12,363 bases of DNA from Candidatus Beckwithbacteria bacterium (lineage in GTDB: Bacteria; Patescibacteriota; Microgenomatia; UBA1400; UBA1449), in assembly GCA_012798485.1 (NCBI GenBank), contig JAAZND010000086.1:1-12363 (forward strand), read 5' to 3'. The stretch's first letter is position 1. Every line of letters begins with the position of its first letter. Below are positions 1 to 5,811 of this stretch, piece after piece. Made by a program: the position numbers and the translations under genes. The notes beneath the pieces are model-generated. The model had not been told where the DNA came from, ran no database searches, and worked only from the letters and a program-made list of their open reading frames with translations.

Positions 1-537
1 GGCAATTCTTATCTCATCTGATAAGACTGTCACTGTTCCACTATCATCATCATAGGCTGCTAGACCATTTGTTTCTCCTCGATTGAAAGCTACATCAGTA
101 GGCATAGTTAAACTAGTTTCATTCAAAGCATAGATGCGAGGTAAAATCACTTCACTGGTCAAAACATACAAACCTATGACTGCACCCATTGTAAAAAAAG
201 CAATAGCAAAGGTCTGTATTTGAATAAAATTAAATCTAGGAGAAAAATAACGGGCAAAAAACTTACGATAATATTTTTTAGCTAAAAGATGAAACTTATG
301 ATTTAATTTATTTTTAAACTGTAATAATCCATACTGCAAGAATTTGTCTAAACTATGGAAATTATCTAAAACCAGTTTCTGTTTTAGTTGTTTTAGCTGG
401 TTTAGCTTGTTTAGTTGTATTAAGATTCTATTCTTCTGTTTTTCAAAACTCACTCTTGGAATAATCTTCACTTTAGATACTACAAAACTCAATCTTGTTA
501 ATTTGTATTTGATTTTCCTAGGCAGTTTAATAAACAT
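1..537 (-). CDS. Membrane protein of unknown function, 5' part only (C-terminus outside window)
   Basis: An uninterrupted minus-strand frame begins at ATG 535-537 and is still open at base 1, giving 179 residues. I do not recognise the family. Residues 1-103 are very basic (Lys/Arg/Gln/Leu-rich) and probably cytoplasmic; residues 42-53 are four tripeptides of the type Leu-(Asn/Lys)-(Lys/Gln). One hydrophobic segment at about 104-127 should span the membrane once, followed by a polar, acidic, presumably extracytoplasmic part (about 128-179) with the run YDDDSG. The positive-inside rule fits a type II topology. No Shine-Dalgarno is visible before the ATG; a TATACT box lies 32-37 bases upstream. 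The ndk terminator lies before it, so it should be its own transcription unit. Reality as a gene is likely from its length and sensible topology; function is unknown. Confidence 0.72.
   Translation of the reverse strand, partial: MFIKLPRKIKYKLTRLSFVVSKVKIIPRVSFEKQKNRILIQLNKLNQLKQLKQKLVLDNFHSLDKFLQYGLLQFKNKLNHKFHLLAKKYYRKFFARYFSPRFNFIQIQTFAIAFFTMGAVIGLYVLTSEVILPRIYALNETSLTMPTDVAFNRGETNGLAAYDDDSGTVTVLSDEIRIA
379..414 (-). repeat. Four tandem 9-bp units inside the partial membrane-protein gene
   Basis: Read on the minus strand, the units are CTAAACAAG, CTAAACCAG, CTAAAACAA and CTAAAACAG, in frame, encoding LNK-LNQ-LKQ-LKQ. Copy number may vary between strains by slippage. Leucine every third residue does not match a canonical heptad coiled coil. 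Confidence 0.7.
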
Positions 538-567
538 AGAAATCACTTTTTTGCTAAGCTTTTATAT

Positions 568-596
568 AGTATAAATTCATTTAAAAGGATTTAGAA
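568..596 (-). promoter_or_regulatory. Possible promoter of the partial membrane-protein gene
   Basis: On the minus strand a good -10 box TATACT (568-573) lies 30 bases before the ATG at 537. The best -35 at 17-bp spacing is the weak TTCTAA (591-596). Assignment rests mainly on the -10 box and the position after the ndk terminator; AT-rich sequence makes chance matches common. Confidence 0.33.
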
Positions 597-646
597 AAAG
601 ATTACAAGAAGCAGTTTAAAAGTTTCCCCCTGCCTAATAAACTCTA

Positions 647-680
647 TAAAAATAGAGGCAAGTCGAGACTTGCCTCTAAA
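647..680 (-). terminator. Intrinsic terminator downstream of ndk
   Basis: A perfect inverted repeat, TAGAGGCAAGTC (653-664) with GACTTGCCTCTA (667-678), forms an 11-12 bp GC-containing stem with a very tight loop. On the minus strand it is followed by five T (648-652). It lies 67 bases past the ndk stop and before the promoter of the next gene, the expected place for Rho-independent termination of ndk. On the plus strand only AAA follows, so it is not convincingly bidirectional. Confidence 0.85.
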
Positions 681-707
681 ATCTAAACTGAAGCTAAATT
701 CCTCCTT

Positions 708-743
708 AATTCCCTATTTCCTAAAACCCTAGTCCCTTATTTT
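708..743 (+). repeat. Arm A of imperfect inverted repeat bracketing ndk
   Basis: CT-rich on the plus strand and starting one base beyond the ndk stop codon. Its reverse complement begins AAAATAAGGGACTAGGG and aligns with arm B (1210-1246) at about 31 of 37 positions by eye, with one 1-base gap. The tract is built of degenerate 7-9 nt units such as TATTTCC, TAAAACCC and TAGTCCC, and the same texture continues to about 701. Confidence 0.6.
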
Positions 744-744
744 C

Positions 745-1209
745 CTATTCTCTCTCTTCCTGCGAATAAACATGCAATTCTACATCTTTTTTGTAAGCAA
801 AAATCTCATTATCTTTAAAAATTAGACTAATCTCTTTTTGAGCGCTTTCCTCGCTATCTGAAGCATGAATCAAATTATTACTTTGACTCATAGCAAAATC
901 TCCTCTTATAGATCCAGCTTCAGCTTCTCTGCCTTTAGTCACGCCGCAAAGTTTTCTCATGGCAGCAATACAGTCTACCCCCTCCCACACCATAGCTACA
1001 ATTGGTAAGCTGGTCATAAACCTTTGTAAGTCTTTAAAAAATGGCTTATCTTTATGATGAGCGTACCATTTTTCTAAAATTTGTCCGTCAAGCTGCATCA
1101 TTTTAAGCCCAACTAACTTTAAGCCTTTTCTTTCGAATCTGGCAATAATTTCGCCGATAAGACCTCTTTGAATTCCATCTGGTTTGACTAATACGCAAGA
1201 ACGTTGCAT
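745..1209 (-). CDS. ndk: Nucleoside diphosphate kinase
   Basis: Transfers the gamma-phosphate of ATP to other (d)NDPs through a phosphohistidine, balancing NTP and dNTP pools in the cytoplasm. The 154 residues include all the family landmarks: LVKPDG (K9), Y49, FF at 57-58, R85, T91, the SIRGDF motif (R102), N112 and the catalytic H115 in NNLIHASDS. Length is slightly above the usual 140-150 because of an acidic C-terminal tail ending SQEERE. One deviation is the loop after G89: TKGREAEAG replaces the common TNPxxAxPG, so the usual Asn-Pro is Lys-Gly while the length is kept. The start is fixed by alignment with family N-termini; no Shine-Dalgarno precedes it. It has its own promoter-like sequence and terminator, so it is probably transcribed alone. 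Confidence 0.97.
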   Translation of the reverse strand: MQRSCVLVKPDGIQRGLIGEIIARFERKGLKLVGLKMMQLDGQILEKWYAHHKDKPFFKDLQRFMTSLPIVAMVWEGVDCIAAMRKLCGVTKGREAEAGSIRGDFAMSQSNNLIHASDSEESAQKEISLIFKDNEIFAYKKDVELHVYSQEERE

Positions 1210-1246
1210 AAAATAAGGGATTAAGGATTTAAGAAAATAAGGAATT
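1210..1246 (+). repeat. Arm B of imperfect inverted repeat bracketing ndk
   Basis: This AG-rich plus-strand tract, beginning AAAATAAGGGATTAAGG, starts on the base immediately upstream of the ndk ATG. It is the inverted partner of arm A at 708-743. In the ndk mRNA it would be a CU-rich leader occupying the place where a ribosome binding site normally sits, and it could pair with the AG-rich arm A sequence just past the stop codon. Confidence 0.6.
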
Positions 1247-1273
1247 ATTTTTAAATATAATTCTTACTGTTAA
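1244..1273 (-). promoter_or_regulatory. Putative ndk promoter
   Basis: On the minus strand TTAACA (1268-1273, five of six to the -35 consensus) is separated by 18 bp from AATAAT (1244-1249, five of six to the -10 consensus). The -35 box lies about 67 bp upstream of the ndk start codon and begins just after the stop of the preceding four-helix-bundle gene. The expected transcription start would make arm B nearly the whole 5' leader of ndk. Confidence 0.5.
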
Positions 1274-1276
1274 AAC

Positions 1277-1634
1277 CTAATCTTTTAAAGAATTAATTAA
1301 TAAATTTAATAATTTATAAACAGAGATAATTTGATCAGCTAGTTTATTATAAGTATTTTTTGTTAAATAGCCTAAATCAAAAGCAATTTGTAATTGATTA
1401 TCCACTTCAATTAAAGAACCTCTAGAAATATTATAAAAGTTGATTTTTTTTACCCTTTCTTCCAAATCCCTCAGCAAGATTACTTGTAATAGAAACTGAT
1501 GCTCTTCTTAACTGACTAGTTAATCCAAAAGCTTCTCTTTCAGGAAAATTTTCAGTGATTTTATATAAGTTTAAAACAAAATTATAACCTTCTTTCCAAG
1601 CAATTAAATCAGTAAATGACTTTATTTTATCCAT
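1277..1634 (-). pseudogene. Four-helix-bundle protein (23S rRNA intervening-sequence / S23 type), frameshifted
   Basis: Two overlapping frames together make one family member. The first (ATG at 1634, stop at 1431-1433) encodes the N-terminal half, with FPEREAFGLTSQLRRA and SITSNLAEGFGR. The second encodes the C-terminal half, with NISRGSLIEVDNQL and the final helices ending LINSLKD. The break is at an A8 run on the minus strand (1444-1451). Removing one A joins them as GFGRKGKKINFYNISRGSL. Family members as I remember them have about two more residues here; loss of 5 nt from a doubled ATCAA would give KNQINFYNISR and fit that spacing better. A homopolymer sequencing error or slippage at A8 could also explain it. 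The family is known from insertions within 23S rRNA genes and as free-standing genes of unclear function. This is the only gene here with a strong Shine-Dalgarno (AGGAG, 6 nt from ATG), and it lies 41 bp after the M16 peptidase gene. Confidence 0.85.
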
Positions 1635-1639
1635 AATTT

Positions 1640-1702
1640 TCTCCTAAACTCTTACATTTTCAAATTCTCATATTCTTAAATTCCTAGATTCTTATTCTTC
1701 CC
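1640..1702 (+). repeat. CT-rich degenerate 7-9 nt repeat tract overlapping the end of the M16 gene
   Basis: Units such as TTAAATTCC, TAGATTC and TTATTC repeat through the tract. The part 1663-1701 resembles arm A of the ndk inverted repeat in the same orientation, sharing for example CCTAG followed by CTTATT. The last eight M16 codons (GKNKNLGI) and its stop lie inside it, so the repeat sets the C-terminus of that protein. Confidence 0.5.
1641..1645 (-). promoter_or_regulatory. Canonical Shine-Dalgarno of the four-helix-bundle gene
   Basis: AGGAG on the minus strand with 6 nt to the ATG at 1634. It fixes this start and is exceptional: none of the other genes here has a comparable site. Confidence 0.7.
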
Positions 1703-2929
1703 AATTGCAGCCATATTTTTATTTTTTTCAATAAAAAATTTATTAGCAACTCTTAGAATATCACTACTGGAAACCTGATCTATTTTCCTTAAAACTGCAT
1801 CTATATCTCGAATCTTGTTATCTAAAAGTAAATCAGTAGCATAAAAATCAGCTACTTCCATACTATCTTCAAAACCCAAAAGCATATGCCCTTTAATAAA
1901 TTCTTTAGCTTTTTTAAGCTCTTTCTCTCCTATTTTTTTCTTTTTGATTTTTTCAAATTCTACATTCGCTAATTCCAAAACTTGTTGAGCTGTATGATGA
2001 CTGGTATCAGCTTTTAAAGCTAAATATCCAGATTCTTTATAATTATTTCTGGTGGTTCCAACAGCATACGCTAAGCCTCTTTTTTCTCTAATCTCAGTAA
2101 AAAAGCGTGAACTCATACCTGAACCTAAAATAGTTGCTAAAAGAAGGAGAATATAACGATCTTTAGATAATCTGCCTTCAGTTCTAAAACCATAAATCAA
2201 ATGAGTTTGCTGTGTATCTTTCTCAATAATTTTTATTTTGGGTTCAGTCTGCTGAAAAGTAAAACTATTTTCTGTAAAAATGACCTGTTTCTGATTTTGT
2301 CCAAAATATTTCAAAACTAAATCATGCATTCTTTTGTCTGTTTTTATTCCTCCGGCAATTGCCAAAACCATTCTATTAGGGCTATACATATAATCAAGAT
2401 AATCAGTAAAATCTTTTCTCTGTAAATTATGAATATTTTTAGGTAAACCTTTAGTATCCCAGCCAAGACTTGAATGAGGAAAACAGACTTCTTCAAAATA
2501 ATCATAAATATTAACACCCGGATCATCTTCATACATCTTAATTTCTTCAAGAATTACTCCTCTTTCTCTTTCTAATTCTTCTTTAGGTAAAAGCGGAGAA
2601 AAAACCAACTCAGAGATAATTTTTAAAGAAAGATCCAAATGTTCTACTGCTGATTTGACATAAAAACCTGTGTATTCTTTTGAAGTAAAAGCGTTAAATT
2701 CCCCTCCAATATTATCAACCGCTACTGCCAAATCTCTGGCTGAGGGAAAATTTTTAGTGCCTTTAAAAACCATATGTTCTAAAAAATGAGAAATACCATT
2801 GGTTCGTTTTTGCTCATATCTGGTTCCGGCTTTGACTAAAATCAGAACTGTAGCTGATTTTGCAGAAGGAATCGGGATATAAATGGTTTGAAGATTATTT
2901 TTAAAAGTATTAGTTTTGATCTTATTCAT
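1676..2929 (-). CDS. M16 family zinc metallopeptidase
   Basis: A soluble zinc peptidase of the pitrilysin/insulinase superfamily, of the single-chain roughly 400-residue type related to mitochondrial processing peptidase beta and bacterial YmxG; substrate unknown. The inverted zinc motif HxxEH is intact as HFLEH (H48, E51 catalytic base, H52), and the third ligand is E129, 77 residues on, in GVILEEIKMYEDDP. The N-terminal M16 domain covers about 12-160. The C-terminal M16 domain covers about 170-370, including GSGMSSRFFTEIREKRGLAY (263-285 region), the Arg/Tyr pair typical of active members. At 417 residues it is full length. There is no signal peptide, so it is probably cytoplasmic. The start follows the family N-terminus; no Shine-Dalgarno is present, and a -10-like TAAAAT lies only 7 nt upstream. 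Its last residues are encoded by a CT-rich repeat tract. Confidence 0.95.
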   Translation of the reverse strand: MNKIKTNTFKNNLQTIYIPIPSAKSATVLILVKAGTRYEQKRTNGISHFLEHMVFKGTKNFPSARDLAVAVDNIGGEFNAFTSKEYTGFYVKSAVEHLDLSLKIISELVFSPLLPKEELERERGVILEEIKMYEDDPGVNIYDYFEEVCFPHSSLGWDTKGLPKNIHNLQRKDFTDYLDYMYSPNRMVLAIAGGIKTDKRMHDLVLKYFGQNQKQVIFTENSFTFQQTEPKIKIIEKDTQQTHLIYGFRTEGRLSKDRYILLLLATILGSGMSSRFFTEIREKRGLAYAVGTTRNNYKESGYLALKADTSHHTAQQVLELANVEFEKIKKKKIGEKELKKAKEFIKGHMLLGFEDSMEVADFYATDLLLDNKIRDIDAVLRKIDQVSSSDILRVANKFFIEKNKNMAAIGKNKNLGI

Positions 2930-3309
2930 AAAAGTAATTTTACTACGAAATTAATAAATTGAAAAAAGGAGAATAAATAAAAAATTTTATAAAAAAACAT
3001 ATATCAAAAAATATCTTAAATAGTTTAATTAATATCAAAAGGTATTAATCAAAATAAATATAGAAGAACAATGAGGATAATAAAATAAAATTAAAACTAT
3101 TACTTCAAAAAAACAAACTAATAGAAAATCATTTAAACAGTAATAATTTTTATCTTTAGTTTAAAAAAGTTAAACCATAGTTTTAATTAAATATTTAGCT
3201 AGTAATAGTTAAATATTAATTTGATCTATTTTAAATAGTTTAAGATATATTAATTTGATTCTCTTTTATCCTTGAAGCGTTAATGAATAAAATTAATAAT
3301 CAATTCTAC
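2930..3309. other. Gene-free AT-rich intergenic region with dispersed repeats
   Basis: No reading frame of note exists on either strand in these 380 bases. The sequence is almost pure A/T, with a 13-bp direct repeat TTAAATAGTTTAA at 3016-3028 and 3231-3243. A 10-bp inverted pair is ATATCTTAAA (3011-3020) and TTTAAGATAT (3239-3248). AAATATT also recurs in inverted form around 3187-3217. Apart from the M16 promoter at its low end I cannot assign a function. No DnaA-box-like sequence was seen here, unlike the gap at 6481-6805. Confidence 0.6.
2937..2965 (-). promoter_or_regulatory. Putative promoter of the M16 peptidase gene (leaderless-type spacing)
   Basis: TTTTCA (2960-2965) and TAAAAT (2937-2942) on the minus strand are exactly 17 bp apart. 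The -10 box ends 7 nt before the ATG at 2929, so transcription would start at or next to the start codon and the mRNA would be nearly leaderless. The AT-rich context makes this a moderate-confidence call. Confidence 0.42.
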
Positions 3310-4632
3310 TTAAAAACTTGAATTATCTTTAATTTCATCATTATCAATAAAATCAGCTTCTGTTTTTTCATCTTTATTAACTAAAGAAGGAATATCTTCA
3401 TACTGATCATTTTCTCTTTTTTTTCTCAAAGCCATGATAAAAATAACAGCTAAAAAAGCTAAAAGTAATAAGCCAACCCAAGCTAAAGGATCATTAAGTT
3501 GGCTCTTTAAATAATCAAAAAAACTACTCCCTTCATTTTGCGTTTGAGGATAAGGGGTGGGAGTTAAAGTAGGCATTGGAGTTATTGTGGGTCGTGGAGT
3601 AGCGCTCACAGTTGCTTCTTTCTTTTTGTCTTTCTCATCTTCTTCTCCATCCCAAACTGGGATTCCTTTTTCTCGGCTTACATAAGTATAACCACCAGAA
3701 TAAGCCGCAGCTCCATCTGAATAAGCTGATGATCCGCAGCTATTATTAGCAAAAACTACAAAATAATAAAGTGTATTATTTTTAAGCCCTTTAACAATAT
3801 AATTATCAATATTACCAATATTTGTGGCACCATATTCATCTGGACCTTTATTATCTATCCATTTTTCTCCATAGGTAATACCATAACTATCGGCTCCATC
3901 TACTTTTGTCCAGGTCAGCTTAATCTCTCCCGCTTTATCTCCTTTATAAGCTTGCACATTGGTTGGTCTTGAAGTTACGCTACAACCTGACGAAGCTCCT
4001 CCTGTTCCTGAATCATCTTCATCATTGTCATCATTAATATCATCAATAGTTAAAGAATTATTTTGCGAACAATTAAGAATATTCCAACCTTGACTACTGA
4101 TTTCTGAATCAGAGCAAACGATACTAATTGAGCTATCATCATCGTCTTTTGGAGTAAAATAAACACGGGCAATAATACCTTCGCCGTTAAAAGTATCTCC
4201 AAGATCTTCTGGCCAAGCAGTAATTTGCATCAAATTATTTTGACTATTATTGCTGACATTATTAAATACTCTATTTGAAACTAACCCAATCTTATACATC
4301 TCAATTTCATCAGAATCAAATTGTAAAACAACGGTAGCCCCATCAACGTTTTTCCCTCCAGTATGAATCCTAATTAAAAATGAGCTTTGTTCTCCTATTT
4401 CCAGGTCATCATCCTCAAGATCAAGAGTAAAATAAGTACCAGTATTTGGCTCACTAGTATACTGATCTAATAGTTTATCAACTCTAATAGTTTTATTCTC
4501 TCTTTGATCAATTCCATAAAAAGAAACTGTAAGGATGAGAACTCCCAAAACCAGCAAAGCAAAAAAGGACAAAAACATTGTCCAAAAACTAATTTTTAGT
4601 TGATTAAAATCTTGATATTTTCTTTGTTTCAT
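3310..4632 (-). CDS. Membrane-anchored protein with cohesin-like and fibronectin type III domains
   Basis: 440 residues. An N-terminal hydrophobic segment (about 15-39, signal anchor or signal peptide) is followed by a cohesin-like beta-sandwich (about 66-195: YFTLDLEDDDLEIGEQSSF, VVLQFDSDEI, GIIARVYFTP). Then come an Asp-rich spacer (197-208), an Fn3 domain (about 220-312: RPTNVQAYKG, IKLTWTKVDGADSYGITYG, LKNNTLYYFVVFANNS), a charged plus Thr/Pro-rich stalk (about 324-368), a second membrane segment (383-402) flanked by RKKR, and an acidic cytoplasmic tail. The cohesin is thus displayed outside and held by the C-terminal anchor. Cohesins bind dockerins in cellulosomes, and dockerin-like modules end both genes upstream in the same apparent operon (17-bp gap). 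I infer that this is the membrane-fixed receptor of that set. The domain calls are by eye; general adhesion is the alternative role. Confidence 0.85.
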   Translation of the reverse strand: MKQRKYQDFNQLKISFWTMFLSFFALLVLGVLILTVSFYGIDQRENKTIRVDKLLDQYTSEPNTGTYFTLDLEDDDLEIGEQSSFLIRIHTGGKNVDGATVVLQFDSDEIEMYKIGLVSNRVFNNVSNNSQNNLMQITAWPEDLGDTFNGEGIIARVYFTPKDDDDSSISIVCSDSEISSQGWNILNCSQNNSLTIDDINDDNDEDDSGTGGASSGCSVTSRPTNVQAYKGDKAGEIKLTWTKVDGADSYGITYGEKWIDNKGPDEYGATNIGNIDNYIVKGLKNNTLYYFVVFANNSCGSSAYSDGAAAYSGGYTYVSREKGIPVWDGEEDEKDKKKEATVSATPRPTITPMPTLTPTPYPQTQNEGSSFFDYLKSQLNDPLAWVGLLLLAFLAVIFIMALRKKRENDQYEDIPSLVNKDEKTEADFIDNDEIKDNSSF

Positions 4633-4649
4633 ATTTACTTATGATTTGT

Positions 4650-5795
4650 TTAATAATCTGAATAAGTTGCTTCTGACATAGCCTTAATCATTAAACTTCT
4701 GTCTGTTATACTCACTTTTCCATCGTAATTTAAATCAGCTTTATTCTTTTCTGTTGTGCTTTGCCTACTAAACAGTTTGCTGGCTACTGAATCAATATAC
4801 TCAATATCATCAGTATCAATCCCTCCATCTCTGTCAATATCGCCAGGCAAAAGAGGTTTTTCTGTCAAATCAAACTCAGTGATTAAATCTGTATCAAATA
4901 GATTCATATAAGTCCATTTAACTGGGACATGTTTTTCTCCATTTAAAATAAAGTTTACTTGATCAGGAAGATATTCAATAACATCTAAATCAATCTCTCC
5001 CGTAAAAACAGAAAGATCATGAGAATCAACTTCTACAGTTTCATCGCTGGAACTAAATGGGACATTCTCAAAGGTGGTTATTTCCTCTCCGGTCGAAGCA
5101 TCTTCCACTTCCACATCTACGGGGATAGTTAAATCATCTTCATTAACCCCTAATAGAGTAATCTTTAATACATAATTATTATCAAAAAACGTCTTGAAAT
5201 TTTTAATTTTACTCTTTGTATATTCTTTAAGAGCAACTAAAGTATTACTCTTATTAAAATCTAGTGACAAACCTTCGTCGTTATTTTTTACAAAAGTATA
5301 GGTAGCTAATAAAACTTTATCATCAATTGTTTTACCAGGATTAACAAAGAATGATTGCTTTATATAAGGATAAAGTTCACCTTCTCCTTGATAAACTGGA
5401 GAACACGTAACGTCACCATTTTTACAAGCAAATGAATTATAAGTTAAATTGGCATCTTTAAAGTCTAACTGCAAATCTATCCCATTAAGATTACATGGGG
5501 AACCTTCATAACAATCTCTAGGATCAACATAAAATTCAACAACAAAAGAATCATTTTTTTTTGGATTTTCATCTGTAACTAAAATCAAATCAACTCCTTC
5601 AGGGTTACTTGAAGTAAAAGTTTCAGGTGTTTTTTCTTTAATTTCTTCTTGACTTTGAATTATATTAGAAGATTCATCTGTTATTGACAAATCGACAAAA
5701 CTCGAAGAAATTAGACCCACAAAAATTGAAATTAAAGCTATTAATAAGCCATTTTTAAAATACTGCGCAAAATAGAAATCAGCTTCCTTTTTCAT
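4650..5795 (-). CDS. Surface protein with cohesin-like domain and C-terminal type I dockerin
   Basis: 381 residues. One hydrophobic segment at about 15-34 acts as signal anchor or signal peptide. A cohesin-like domain (about 67-215) has GVDLILVTDENPKKNDSFVV, NGIDLQLDFKDANL and two nearby Cys pairs (95/101 and 124/131). A further beta-rich region covers about 218-310. A dockerin ends the protein: two calcium-loop repeats, DIDRDGGIDTDD (319-330) and DLNYDGKVSITD (354-365), each with Asp/Asn at positions 1, 3, 5 and Asp at 12, each followed by a short helix. Carrying both a receptor-type and a ligand-type module is the architecture of an adaptor scaffoldin, so it could bridge the dockerin protein encoded upstream and the anchored cohesin protein encoded downstream. 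It lies 16 and 17 bp from its neighbours. Start ATG is preceded by A-rich sequence, without Shine-Dalgarno. The cohesin call is less certain than the dockerin call. Confidence 0.85.
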   Translation of the reverse strand: MKKEADFYFAQYFKNGLLIALISIFVGLISSSFVDLSITDESSNIIQSQEEIKEKTPETFTSSNPEGVDLILVTDENPKKNDSFVVEFYVDPRDCYEGSPCNLNGIDLQLDFKDANLTYNSFACKNGDVTCSPVYQGEGELYPYIKQSFFVNPGKTIDDKVLLATYTFVKNNDEGLSLDFNKSNTLVALKEYTKSKIKNFKTFFDNNYVLKITLLGVNEDDLTIPVDVEVEDASTGEEITTFENVPFSSSDETVEVDSHDLSVFTGEIDLDVIEYLPDQVNFILNGEKHVPVKWTYMNLFDTDLITEFDLTEKPLLPGDIDRDGGIDTDDIEYIDSVASKLFSRQSTTEKNKADLNYDGKVSITDRSLMIKAMSEATYSDY

Positions 5796-5811
5796 ATTTT
5801 TCTAATTATTA

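Noticed and set aside
344..574. Plus-strand open frame of 76 codons, Phe/Ser/Leu-rich
   Set aside because: It is antisense to the open minus-strand gene at 1-537, has no initiation signal, and its composition mirrors the Lys/Leu-rich opposite strand.
1277..1634. Four-helix-bundle gene as part of an intervening sequence within a 23S rRNA gene
   Set aside because: Both neighbours are protein genes (ndk and the M16 peptidase); no rRNA sequence flanks it.
701..1702. CT-rich repeat tracts as a CRISPR array
   Set aside because: Units are 7-9 nt, degenerate and contiguous, with no fixed-length spacers and no cas genes nearby.
2344..2550. Minus-strand open frame of 68 codons
   Set aside because: It overlaps the M16 peptidase in another frame; the M16 frame has full family motifs through this stretch.
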